A stretch of 64,000 nt of DNA, taken from positions 1,312,501-1,376,500 of the forward strand of contig NZ_JNIS01000001.1 of the NCBI RefSeq assembly GCF_000702625.1. Direction: 5' to 3'. Of this stretch, positions 32,328-40,539 are shown one piece after another. The notes under the pieces were generated by a model. That model did not search any database. It was given only the letters and a program-made list of their open reading frames with translations, and was not told the origin of the DNA. The position numbers and the translations under genes were made by a program. Origin of the DNA: Exiguobacterium oxidotolerans JCM 12280. GTDB lineage: Bacteria; Bacillota; Bacilli; Exiguobacteriales; Exiguobacteriaceae. Every line of letters starts with the position of its first letter. Within the stretch, counting starts at the first letter, position 1.

Positions 32328-32888
32328 TCAAGTTGCATACGGTCGTTCCATGTAATCAAATTGTCCGCCGCTGATTTCAATCGTCTTGACCGGGACGAAT
32401 CCAAGACGTCGATAGAGACGTTGCGCCCCGGCATTCGTCTGATCGGCATTTAACGTAAACGCGCGTAATCCACGCTTCTCTCCTTCGTCCGCCGCTACCT
32501 GCAACAGCTCAGACCCAACTCCTCTTCCGCCATATGCCGAATCGACCGACAATGTATCGAGATAAAAGACGTTTCCTTCCGTCTCTTGATCAATTTGCGC
32601 CGCTCGTCCTGTCCACGCGAAGAGCTGACGTTTAATCGGTTCATCCAACTGTACTGCATCCATTCCCGCATATGCGATGACGATGCCGACGACGCGCCCA
32701 TCGAGCTCCTTGACGAGAATGTTCTCGTGACTTAACCGGTTTCCCGTTTGCGTCACAAACAGCGCAAGCCGTTGCAAAATCAATTCCTTCTCCTGTGTTC
32801 CAGTCAGTGTCTCGGCAATTTCATGAATCGCCTGTTCAATCAACGGTGCGATGTGATCGGCGTCTTTTGCGGTCGCTCGTCTAATCAT
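32328..32888 (-). CDS. GNAT family N-acetyltransferase
   Basis: A 186-residue protein. It begins MIRRATAKDADHIAPLIEQA and carries the acetyl-CoA-binding motif A as VDSAYGGRGVGSELLQVAAD, followed by NADQTNAGAQRLYRRLGFVP. The substrate cannot be told. GGAGG precedes the start. It is downstream of the yitT-like gene but separated by a terminator hairpin. Confidence 0.88.
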   Translation of the reverse strand: MIRRATAKDADHIAPLIEQAIHEIAETLTGTQEKELILQRLALFVTQTGNRLSHENILVKELDGRVVGIVIAYAGMDAVQLDEPIKRQLFAWTGRAAQIDQETEGNVFYLDTLSVDSAYGGRGVGSELLQVAADEGEKRGLRAFTLNADQTNAGAQRLYRRLGFVPVKTIEISGGQFDYMERPYAT

Positions 32889-32925
32889 TCGATAGCCTCC
32901 TTCTCGTTGTCTCTTTTATCCTAAA

Positions 32926-32953
32926 ACAAAATCCTTCCTGATGTCAGGAAGGA
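32926..32953 (-). terminator. terminator after the yitT-like gene
   Basis: TCCTTCCTG / CAGGAAGGA stem with a short loop, then TTTTG on the minus strand. Confidence 0.7.
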
Positions 32954-32959
32954 CTGTGT

Positions 32960-33577
32960 TTATTTCAGTTGTGGAGTTGGTGTAACTACTGGTACAGTAA
33001 CCGGTTCGCGTGTCATGACTGAGACGACGCGTCCCGCGATGGCAACTGCCAGTAACGTATAGAGCGTCAAACTGACTGGCAAGTAGACAAGTGAAATGAC
33101 AAGAACAATTGCATCGAGACTAAATAAAATTGTTCCAATTGATAAACCCGTCACTTTGCTAAGTCCCATTGATAAAAGGTCGTCACCGCCGGTCGCAGCA
33201 CCACTCTTCAACACAAGACCAAGTCCGTATCCCGTAATGATCCCACTCGCAATGGCGGCGATTAACGTTGCCGGCCATGCCTGCTCCGGGAAATGGAACA
33301 AGTCGAGCTGATGCCACATCTCATAAAACAACGATAGTGCACCTGCTGAGACGAATGCCTCACTGACAAAACGTTTTCCTTTAAAATAAAGTGCTCCAAT
33401 AAAGAATGGAATGTCGAGCACGATCATCGAAATCGAGGGATTGATATCAAAGAAATATCGTCCTAATAAAGATAATCCGATAAATCCGCCTTCCGCTAAT
33501 CCAAACTGTTCATTCAAAGTATAGTAGCCGAACGCCATAAGTAACGTTCCTGCTAAAATGGTTACGATTCGTTTCAT
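32960..33577 (-). CDS. YitT family membrane protein
   Basis: A 205-residue protein with five or six hydrophobic segments. The family features GGFIGLSLLGRYFFDINPSI and GYGLGLVLKSGAATGGDDLL are typical of YitT/YczE-like (DUF161) proteins. The C-terminal DUF2179 domain of longer YitT proteins is absent; instead there is a short Pro/Thr/Val tail. Substrate unknown. The ribosome binding site (GGGAGAGG) is buried in a hairpin of a long structured leader, so translation is probably regulated. Confidence 0.75.
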   Translation of the reverse strand: MKRIVTILAGTLLMAFGYYTLNEQFGLAEGGFIGLSLLGRYFFDINPSISMIVLDIPFFIGALYFKGKRFVSEAFVSAGALSLFYEMWHQLDLFHFPEQAWPATLIAAIASGIITGYGLGLVLKSGAATGGDDLLSMGLSKVTGLSIGTILFSLDAIVLVISLVYLPVSLTLYTLLAVAIAGRVVSVMTREPVTVPVVTPTPQLK

Positions 33578-33780
33578 GTGTTAATGTCCTCTCCCGTATC
33601 ATGCCTGGGAGAGGTATTTTTATTCCCGTTTGGGTATTCATCTATTTTCGCTCTCCCTGATTTTTTTCAAGCCATTACCTTCCTGTTCAATGAAGATTGG
33701 CACTGCTAAAAATCAGGTAAGCTGAATAGATGATCGGTCCTCTCGGTATCCATCGGTTTCCACCCTTTCATTTAGTTCTC
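33578..33780 (-). promoter_or_regulatory. structured leader of the yitT-like gene, unassigned cis-regulatory RNA candidate
   Basis: A promoter (-10 TATAAT at 33787-33792, weak -35 TTTTAG at 33809-33814, minus strand) gives a leader of about 200 bases. Near its 5' end three similar units GGAAACCGAT, GGATACCGAG and GGACCGATC follow each other. A long stem pairs CATCTATT and CCTGATTTTT with AAAAATCAGG and AATAGATG. Finally CCTCTCCC pairs with GGGAGAGG, which is the ribosome binding site. I do not recognise a known riboswitch class. Confidence 0.5.
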
Positions 33781-33902
33781 CATCTTATTATAACCCGAAC
33801 TTCAGAAACTAAAACATTTTTACGGACTTTTAACAAAAACGTTATAAGTCATTACCTCTTTGTTCACAAATTCACAATTCAGACAAAACTATGCTCAATC
33901 AT

Positions 33903-33943
33903 GAACAAACTACTTGAAACCAATATTGTGAAGTATTACACTA
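33903..33943 (+). promoter_or_regulatory. nox promoter with shared element and Rex-like operator
   Basis: TTGAAA (33914-33919), 17 bases and TACACT (33937-33942). The 20 bases at 33903-33922 are identical to the cdr upstream region. TTGTGAAGTATTACACTA (33926-33943) matches 12 of 14 positions of the Rex consensus and overlaps the -10. Confidence 0.6.
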
Positions 33944-33959
33944 AGGTTATCAAATCGAA

Positions 33960-33975
33960 TGTGATTAATATCACA
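33960..33975 (+). promoter_or_regulatory. FNR/CRP-type palindrome before nox
   Basis: TGTGATTAATATCACA is a perfect palindrome with the TGTGA-N6-TCACA layout of FNR/CRP-family sites. It lies downstream of the -10, a position suited to repression. Confidence 0.5.
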
Positions 33976-34000
33976 ATCAAACAAAAAGGGGACTTTATTC

Positions 34001-35353
34001 ATGAAAGTAGCAGTCATCGGTTGTACACACGCAGGAACAGCAGCAGTCAAAGAGCTTACGGCAACTAACGAAAACCTTGAAATCACAGTCTATGAACGAA
34101 ACGATAATGTCTCATTTCTCTCTTGCGGGATTGCCCTTCACGTCGGTGGCGTCGTTGAGCATGCCGAGTCACTCTTCTACTCTTCACCTGACGAATTGGC
34201 TGACCTCGGAGCAACAATGCGCTTGAAACATGATGTCCTTGAAATCGATAGTACGAACCAAACGATTCTTACGAAAAATCTTCTGACGGGTGAAACCGTT
34301 CACGATACGTACGACAAATTAATCATGACAACGGGTTCATGGCCAATCATTCCCATGTTACCGGGCATTGAACTGAACCAAATTGAGCTCTGTAAAAACT
34401 ATCACCACGCGCAAACCATCATTAAAAAAGCAACGGATGCTCAGCGGATCACCGTTGTCGGTGCCGGCTACATCGGCGCTGAACTCGTTGAAGCGTTTGA
34501 AGCTTACGGTAAAGATGTCACGTTCATCGATAGTGCCGACCGGATTTTAAATAAATACTTGGATCGTTCATTCACGGATATCATTGAAAGTGAATTGACA
34601 GACCGCGGCATTCAGCTCGAGTTGAACCAAACTGTTCAAAGCTTTACTGGTGTGGACGGAAATGTCACACAAGTCGTCACGGATAAAGGAACGTTCGAAA
34701 CGGATCTCGTCATTCTTTGTGTCGGTTTCCGTCCGAGTACGGAGCTCTTAAAAGGACAAATCGATATGTTGCCGAACGGTGCCATCATCGTCGACGACTA
34801 TATGCGGACGAGTAATCCGAATATCTTTGCTGCCGGTGACAGCTGTGCCGTCTACTACAATCCGGCTCGGACACATGCTTATATTCCGCTCGCCACAAAC
34901 GCTGTCCGGATGGGGACACTCGTCGGGAAAAACTTACTCGCTCCGACAATCCGCTACCAGGGGACACAAGGGACGTCCGGCCTCCGGTTATATGACTTAA
35001 ATATCGCGTCGACCGGCGTCACGGAAGATGCTGCTCCATTCTTTGGATTAGAAGTCATGAGTACGACCGTCACAGATGCCTATCGACCTGAATTTATGCC
35101 GACTGCAGAAGACGTCCAGCTCAAACTTGTTTTTGAACAAAACTCTCATCGTGTCGTCGGGGCCCAAATTATTTCGAAGGTCGATTTGACGCAAGCGATG
35201 AATACGTTATCGGTCGCGATTCAAAATGAAATGACGCTTGAAGAACTGGCCTTCGTCGACTTCTTCTTCCAACCGCACTACAACAAACCGTGGAACTTAC
35301 TAAATCAAGCCGCACTCCAGGCGATGAATGAACTGACGAAAGAAAGAGTTTGA
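34001..35353 (+). CDS. nox: water-forming NADH oxidase
   Basis: A 450-residue flavoprotein of the pyridine nucleotide-disulfide reductase superfamily. The N-terminus MKVAVIGCTHAGTAAVKEL, the single redox cysteine in SFLSCGIALHVGGVVEHAES, the NAD motif ITVVGAGYIGAELVEAFEAY and the C-terminal FFFQPHYNKPWNLLNQAA closely follow Lactobacillus/Streptococcus NADH oxidases that reduce oxygen to water. It regenerates NAD+ under aerobic fermentation. The Rex-like site fits NADH-sensing control. AAAGGGG precedes the ATG. It is a single-gene unit with a terminator. Confidence 0.9.
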   Translation: MKVAVIGCTHAGTAAVKELTATNENLEITVYERNDNVSFLSCGIALHVGGVVEHAESLFYSSPDELADLGATMRLKHDVLEIDSTNQTILTKNLLTGETVHDTYDKLIMTTGSWPIIPMLPGIELNQIELCKNYHHAQTIIKKATDAQRITVVGAGYIGAELVEAFEAYGKDVTFIDSADRILNKYLDRSFTDIIESELTDRGIQLELNQTVQSFTGVDGNVTQVVTDKGTFETDLVILCVGFRPSTELLKGQIDMLPNGAIIVDDYMRTSNPNIFAAGDSCAVYYNPARTHAYIPLATNAVRMGTLVGKNLLAPTIRYQGTQGTSGLRLYDLNIASTGVTEDAAPFFGLEVMSTTVTDAYRPEFMPTAEDVQLKLVFEQNSHRVVGAQIISKVDLTQAMNTLSVAIQNEMTLEELAFVDFFFQPHYNKPWNLLNQAALQAMNELTKERV

Positions 35354-35354
35354 G

Positions 35355-35386
35355 CTAAACGACCGTGCCTCGCGCATGGTCGTTTT
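35355..35386 (+). terminator. nox terminator
   Basis: AAACGACC / GGTCGTTT stem, then TTTT. Confidence 0.8.
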
Positions 35387-35409
35387 TTAATTGTACGGAG
35401 TAACGTGAC

Positions 35410-35434
35410 GTTTAAAGGCTAGATGACAGGGAAC
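35410..35434 (+). promoter_or_regulatory. sigma-B-type promoter of the SDR gene
   Basis: GTTTAA, 13 bases, GGGAAC. The -35 is a perfect match and the -10 is near consensus; it lies 46 bases before the start codon. Confidence 0.65.
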
Positions 35435-35479
35435 ATACTTCTTATGCAAATCAAATCACTATCTAGGAGGAATCAGTTC

Positions 35480-36364
35480 ATGTCACAGTCTAAAAACCCA
35501 CTTACACAACACTTTAACGATGATTTCCCAAAACAGTATCAGCAGCCACCGGCTGTCCAGGCAAAAATGGAACCCGTTCCGGATTGTGGAGAAGAAAGTT
35601 ACAAAGGTTCAGGTAAACTAAAAGGTAAAAAAGCGTTGATCACAGGAGGCGACTCTGGAATCGGCCGTGCTGCTGCCATCGCTTATGCTCGTGAAGGAGC
35701 AGATGTCTTCCTCAACTATCTCCCGGAAGAACAACAAGATGCAGAAGAAGTGAAAGCACTAGTTGAAGCAGCTGGTCAAAAAGCATACTTACTTGCTGGT
35801 GACTTAAGTGACGAATCGTTCTGTCAACAACTCGTCAAAGAAGCACATGATTCGCTTGGCGGACTTGACATCCTTGCACTCGTTGCCGGTAAACAACAAG
35901 CCGTCGAGGACATCATGGACCTGTCGACGGAACAACTCCGAAAAACTTATGAAATCAATGTCTTCTCGCTGTTCTGGGTCGTCAAAGCCGCTCTTCCACT
36001 ACTAAAAGAAGGTGCATCAATCATCACGACGACGTCTGTCCAAGGTTACAATCCGAGTGAGAACTTACTTGATTATGCGTCAACGAAGTTTGCCATCAAC
36101 GGATTTACACGTGGCCTCGCGAAACAAATCGCACCAAAAGGTATCCGTGTCAACTCTGTCGCACCGGGTCCAATCTGGACACCACTTCAAATCTCGGGTG
36201 GTCAACCGAGCGAAAACATTCCAGAGTTCGGTCAGGAAACGCCGCTGAAACGAAGTGGTCAACCGGTCGAGCTATCGAGCGTCTACGTCTTCCTCGCGTC
36301 TGACGATGCTAGTTATGTGACAGCTCAAATTTATGGTGTCACAGGCGGAATTAAACTCGCTTAA
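35480..36364 (+). CDS. SDR family oxidoreductase (YdaD/YhxC-type general stress protein)
   Basis: A 294-residue classical SDR with the about 45-residue N-terminal extension ([20 protein letters not shown], then [20 protein letters not shown]) that marks the YdaD/YhdF/YhxC group. It has the cofactor motif [20 protein letters not shown], and the catalytic Tyr and Lys in [12 protein letters not shown]. In B. subtilis these proteins belong to the sigma-B regulon, and a sigma-B-type promoter is also seen here. The substrate is unknown. TAGGAGG precedes the ATG. Confidence 0.9.
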   Translation: MSQSKNPLTQHFNDDFPKQYQQPPAVQAKMEPVPDCGEESYKGSGKLKGKKALITGGDSGIGRAAAIAYAREGADVFLNYLPEEQQDAEEVKALVEAAGQKAYLLAGDLSDESFCQQLVKEAHDSLGGLDILALVAGKQQAVEDIMDLSTEQLRKTYEINVFSLFWVVKAALPLLKEGASIITTTSVQGYNPSENLLDYASTKFAINGFTRGLAKQIAPKGIRVNSVAPGPIWTPLQISGGQPSENIPEFGQETPLKRSGQPVELSSVYVFLASDDASYVTAQIYGVTGGIKLA

Positions 36365-36378
36365 TTGAATGCTAGATT

Positions 36379-36417
36379 AAAAGTGGTTTTTGATGGCGAC
36401 ATCAAAACCACTTTTTT
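36379..36417 (+). terminator. terminator after the SDR gene
   Basis: AAAAGTGGTTTT pairs with AAAACCACTTTT around a GATGGCGACATC hairpin, then TT. Confidence 0.8.
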
Positions 36418-36486
36418 GGTATCAGTTGCTTCTCCCCGTCCGATTTAGTCTAATGAAAGTATACATACCATTAGGAGATGATTCGT

Positions 36487-37038
36487 GTGACGGAAAAAGA
36501 AAAGATGATCCAAGGTCAATTGTACTTAGCAGGAGACCAAGAGCTAGTCGCTGATCGTAAGCGGGCTCAACTCTTATGCCACCAATTCAATCAACTCAGC
36601 ATTACAGATTTAGATGAACGGAAAACACTGCTGAAGCAACTTTTCCAAAACGAACAACTTGATTGTTATATCGAACCCTCTTTTAAATGTGATTACGGCT
36701 ACAACATCACGCTTGGTTCCCGGTTTTATGCCAATTACGATTGTGTGTTGCTCGACATTTGCCCGATTACGATTGGTGACAACTGTATGCTTGCTCCAGG
36801 TGTCCACATCTATACAGCGACACACCCGCTCGATCCTGTCGAACGAAACAGCGGTTATGAATTCGGCAAACCCGTCGTCATCGGGGATAACGTTTGGATC
36901 GGCGGACGAGCTGTCATTAATCCCGGTGTGACGATTGGCGATAATGCGGTCATCGCTTCCGGGAGCGTCGTCGTTAAAGATGTTCCTGCGAATACGGTCG
37001 TCGGTGGAAACCCTGCTAAGATTCTCAAAACGATTTGA
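36487..37038 (+). CDS. maa: maltose/galactoside O-acetyltransferase family protein
   Basis: A 183-residue left-handed beta-helix acetyltransferase. The N-terminal Mac domain ([20 protein letters not shown]) is followed by hexapeptide repeats ([20 protein letters not shown], the catalytic His in that segment, and [20 protein letters not shown]). The end [19 protein letters not shown] is typical. It acetylates sugars with acetyl-CoA, perhaps for detoxification. The start is GTG 36487 because AGGAG is nine bases upstream; the ATG at 36478 directly abuts that site. Confidence 0.9.
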   Translation: MTEKEKMIQGQLYLAGDQELVADRKRAQLLCHQFNQLSITDLDERKTLLKQLFQNEQLDCYIEPSFKCDYGYNITLGSRFYANYDCVLLDICPITIGDNCMLAPGVHIYTATHPLDPVERNSGYEFGKPVVIGDNVWIGGRAVINPGVTIGDNAVIASGSVVVKDVPANTVVGGNPAKILKTI

Positions 37039-37137
37039 TGCGGGAAACAGACTGAACGGACGGCAAATGAAACTTTTTTTCTTAATTTGGCGTACACTAG
37101 AGACAGAACGTCATATTTATGGAAGAAGGAATTCATG

Positions 37138-38223
37138 ATGGCTAAAAAACGTTGGGGAGGTCTTGCCGTCGCCGGAGCATTTTTGCTCTCGAAAGGGAAG
37201 GTCGTCCTTGCACTCTTAAAATTTTCGAAATTCGGAGGAACCTTGATCTCGTTCGGGATTTCGCTCCTCTTTTATGCTCAAATCTTTGGTGTCTGGTTTG
37301 GTGTTGGTTTGCTTTACCTATTGTTCATTCATGAAATGGGACATTTAGCTGCCGCAAAACGGCTTGGCTTTAAAACGGGACCGGCGATTTTCGTTCCGTT
37401 CATGGGGGCCGTCATCGGGATCAAAGATACATTCCGAACGCCGAAACAAGAAGCAATCTTAGCCTACGGGGGTCCGCTCGCCGGACTGCTCTCCCTTATC
37501 CCGCTTTTGATTGGATATGCCATAACAGGAAATGATTTTTGGCTCGTTATCTTCCACTTAGGTGCCCTGCTCAATCTATTCAACCTGCTTCCTGTCAGCC
37601 CCCTCGATGGCGGGCGGATTTTAGCAGGCCTGCCGATCGTCGTCTGGATTGCAGGACTCGCTGCCCTTGTCGCCTACGGTTTAACCCACTTCAGCATCAT
37701 TTTATTGTTGATTGCTTTCCTCGGTGGCAGTACCGTCTGGAAACGGTACCGTTTCGCGAAACAATATGAAGACAATCAATCCGTCCTGATGTTGTACCGG
37801 GCAGCCCGCAACCGTGTTTTACAAGCAAAAGCGGAACAGGAACAACACCCAATCGCTGAACCGGCTGAGAGCGATCAACTCGACTCAGGTGAGACTACAG
37901 TCTCCGCTACATCGAGCTATGATCCGATTGCATGGACTTTACGCCATGACTTACAGAATCTGCGGAGTGCAAGTCCGGAAGAAGCAAAACCAGCTGCTGA
38001 CGAACTCTTACGCTATCAATATGATTCGGCGAATGATTACGATGCCTTGCTGCGTCGACTCGACCAACGCATCGAACCGTTGCTTGAAGCGGAAAAATCG
38101 GTTGAGTACCACCAGATGCCGAAAAAACAACAAGCGATTACGTTAGTTGCCTATTTGGCACTCGGAGCGATTCTCTTCCTCGCTTTCGAATACTCAAAAG
38201 GCTATTTACCGTTACCCTCTTAA
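37138..38223 (+). CDS. site-2 protease family (M50) membrane metalloprotease
   Basis: A 361-residue membrane protein. Zinc ligands HEMGH (IHEMGHLAAAKRLG) and the second motif PVSPLDGGRILAG are intact, with several hydrophobic segments around them. A cytosolic-type stretch of about 140 residues (KQYEDNQSVLMLYRAARNRV, then Glu/Pro-rich) follows, and a last membrane helix (AITLVAYLALGAILFLAFEY) closes the protein. The natural substrate is unknown. Two adjacent ATGs exist; the second (37138) is seven bases from AAGGA and is preferred over 37135. Confidence 0.85.
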   Translation: MAKKRWGGLAVAGAFLLSKGKVVLALLKFSKFGGTLISFGISLLFYAQIFGVWFGVGLLYLLFIHEMGHLAAAKRLGFKTGPAIFVPFMGAVIGIKDTFRTPKQEAILAYGGPLAGLLSLIPLLIGYAITGNDFWLVIFHLGALLNLFNLLPVSPLDGGRILAGLPIVVWIAGLAALVAYGLTHFSIILLLIAFLGGSTVWKRYRFAKQYEDNQSVLMLYRAARNRVLQAKAEQEQHPIAEPAESDQLDSGETTVSATSSYDPIAWTLRHDLQNLRSASPEEAKPAADELLRYQYDSANDYDALLRRLDQRIEPLLEAEKSVEYHQMPKKQQAITLVAYLALGAILFLAFEYSKGYLPLPS

Positions 38224-38228
38224 TCCGC

Positions 38229-38268
38229 AAACACTCCGTCACTGTACTGTTGTCGGAGTGTTTTTATT
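38229..38268 (+). terminator. terminator after the M50 gene
   Basis: AACACTCCG / CGGAGTGTT with a 15-base loop, then TTTT. Confidence 0.75.
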
Positions 38269-38403
38269 TTCATACCGATTCGTCACAAGGACAGAACAGT
38301 TCCTCTTTGCACATTGCCCGGAGTGATTTCTTGCATCTGCCGACCCAAGCGACTAGTCTGAGTAAAAGCCAACGTACTTACTTTAAAGGAGGCTCTCCTA
38401 CCG

Positions 38404-39793
38404 ATGAATAAGAATACTGCCCAACTGGGAGATGCACCCATCAATAAATTATTGATTGGATTATCACTCCCGGCGATGATTGGTATGCTCGTCACTGCGC
38501 TCTATAACATCGTCGATACGATTTTTGTCGCCCAAGGAATTGGGACGATTGCTGTCGCTGCCGTCGGAATCGCGTTTCCCGTCCAACTCGTTTTGATGGC
38601 GATTGCTAATTCACTTGGAATCGGCGGTGCCGCGATTGCCTCCCAACGACTCGGTCAAAAGAATTTAATCGGAGCTAGTCGAGCATATGCAAATGTTTTG
38701 ATGGTCGTGTTCGTCGTCAGTATGCTCGCCATCGTCTCCGCCTTCATCTTCGTCGAGCCCTTGTTGCGTGTCTTTGGGGCAACCGATGAAATCATGCCAT
38801 ACAGCATCGATTTCTTGCGTGTTTTGCTGTTCGGTTCCCCCTTCTTCATGTTGACGATGGCATCAAGTGCGATGTTACGGGCGGAAGGACGCGCCAACTA
38901 CCAAATGCGTGTCATGTTGACAACTGTCGCCATCAATACGATTTTGACTCCTTTATTCATCTTCGGATTCGATTGGGGCATTAAAGGGGCGGCACTCGGG
39001 ACCGTCGTCGCTCAAATCGTCGGTTCCATCTTGATTTTCCGATTCTTCTTTACGAAACAGAAAAAGACAAGTCTCCTATTAGACCGTGAAGCCTTCCGTT
39101 TTGAACCAAAGCTCGTTGTCCGGATGTCGCAAATCGGTTCGTCGTCCTTCATCATGCAAGTTTCCCAATCGATTTTGTTCATCACCGTCCCCCCATATGC
39201 TCGTCCGATATGGGGGGACGACGGAACTTGCGACCTTCGCCGTCATCAACAAATTCATGGCGCTCGTCGGGATGCCGATCATGGGAATCGTCCAAGGGAT
39301 GCAACCAATCGTCGGCTACAACTTTGGTTCGAAACAATTCGACCGCATGTCGCTCGCCATCAAACTTGCGATGCGGTACGGTTTGTCATTATCGATTACA
39401 CTTTGGTTATTGATTCAACTCTTCCCACGCTTCTGGGTCGGAATGTTCACGAATGATACCGCACTGCTCGATGATGGTTCGACCGCGATGCGGATTCTTT
39501 TCGCTGTCTCGTTCGTCTATGGGATTCAGATGATCATTAACGGGATGTATCAATCACTCGCGAAAGCGCGGATCGCTTTGTTCCTGTCCTTGTCGCGGCA
39601 AACGTTGTATACGATTCCGCTTGTCCTGATTTTACCGGTCTTCTTCGGTGTACAGGGAGTCTGGTTCGCCTTCCCGATTGCTGACTCAATGGCGGTCCTG
39701 ACCGCCGTCGTCTTCGCTTACCGGGACCGTACTATGCTCTTTAAACCAAATGAGTATGTAGAACCGGAAACAGATACAGTACAAGCGAAATAA
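38404..39793 (+). pseudogene. MATE family multidrug exporter, frameshifted
   Basis: The first part (38404 to about 39188) gives a normal MATE N-terminal half (INKLLIGLSLPAMIGMLVTA, IVDTIFVAQGIGTIAVAAVG). The matching C-terminal half (ELATFAVINKFMALVGMPIM, GIQMIINGMYQSLAKARIAL) is in another frame from about 39190 to 39793. The switch falls in a run of six C at 39189-39194; removing one C would restore a protein of about 462 residues. AAAGGAGG and an intact start are present, and no other defects are seen, so the change is recent, a phase-type switch, or a sequencing error. Left as is, the first frame ends at 39456 with about 90 unrelated residues. Confidence 0.8.
39186..39220. repeat. 13-bp inverted repeat with C6/G6 tracts inside the MATE gene
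   Basis: CGTCCCCCCATAT and ATATGGGGGGACG form perfect arms around GCTCGTCCG. The C6 tract in the left arm is the frameshift site. Confidence 0.85.
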
Positions 39794-39795
39794 CC

Positions 39796-39833
39796 GAAAG
39801 TCCGTCGTGCCACTTGGCAGACGGACTTTTTAT
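39796..39833 (+). terminator. terminator after the MATE gene
   Basis: AAAGTCCGTC / GACGGACTTT stem with inner GTGCCACTTGGCA, then TTATTT. Confidence 0.8.
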
Positions 39834-39903
39834 TTCGCAAAACAAAAGACGAACATGTATTCTGAATCAAAATGCGGTATGCTGTTAAAAAAGGAGGGAT
39901 TGT

Positions 39904-40479
39904 ATGCCAAAGCCTTACACACTGGCGATTGATTTTGAAACGGCCAACCGGAATAGTCGCAGCATCTGTGCTTTCGGATGGTCCGTGTTATCGGAAGGGA
40001 ACGTCGTCACGAGCCAACAAGTTTTGATCAATCCGGAAGAAAGCTTTGATGCTGGCAACATCCGTGTCCACGGCATTCGACCGAGCGACGTCTGGGATGC
40101 ACCAGCGCTACCCGAAGCGATGGCAGCACATGGCTTATTCGAGCTGATTGAAAACGCGGAACTGATTGTCGCCCACAACGCTTCTTTCGACATGGGTGCA
40201 CTTCAAAAAGCGATTCAAAAATATGATTTGTATCAAATGCCGTCTTTTCAATATGGCTGCACGGTCAAATTGTCACGGAAACTCTATCCTTGGTTGCCGA
40301 ATCATAAATTGAATACGATGGCCGAATTTTTAGGTGTATCGTTTAAACACCACGATGCAAAAGAAGATGCCTATATTTGCGCCTTGTTGCTGCAGGATAT
40401 GCTCGACCGAACGAACATCGAACATCCGGTCGAGTTGCACCGTTTTTGTGGTGTACGGATGGGGGAAGTCGCTTATTAA
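39904..40479 (+). CDS. DnaQ-like 3'-5' exonuclease
   Basis: A 191-residue DEDDh exonuclease domain. Exo I is LAIDFETANRNSRS (Asp10, Glu12), Exo II is VAHNASFDMGALQKAI, and Exo III is HHDAKEDAYICALLL with the catalytic His. There is no polymerase or BRCT part. It probably removes 3' nucleotides from DNA or RNA; its exact role is not known. AAGGAGG precedes the ATG. Confidence 0.9.
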   Translation: MPKPYTLAIDFETANRNSRSICAFGWSVLSEGNVVTSQQVLINPEESFDAGNIRVHGIRPSDVWDAPALPEAMAAHGLFELIENAELIVAHNASFDMGALQKAIQKYDLYQMPSFQYGCTVKLSRKLYPWLPNHKLNTMAEFLGVSFKHHDAKEDAYICALLLQDMLDRTNIEHPVELHRFCGVRMGEVAY

Positions 40480-40492
40480 CTCCCCTCATATG

Positions 40493-40527
40493 AAAAGGAG
40501 CGGCTCAGAATCTGAGCCGCTCCTTTT
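40493..40527. terminator. bidirectional terminator
   Basis: AAAAGGAGCGGCTCAGA pairs with TCTGAGCCGCTCCTTTT, a nearly perfect palindrome between the convergent exonuclease and oxidoreductase genes. Confidence 0.85.
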
Positions 40528-40539
40528 CTATCATGTTGC

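Noticed and set aside
33585-33625. Plus-strand intrinsic terminator (CCTCTCCC/GGGAGAGG then TATTTTT)
   Set aside because: No plus-strand gene ends there; on the minus strand the same stem traps the yitT ribosome binding site, which is the better explanation.
33740-33780. T-box-like AGGGTGGAAACCG motif in the yitT leader
   Set aside because: It sits at the 5' end of the leader, lacks a following terminator and a stem I with specifier, and differs from AGGGTGGNACCGCG.
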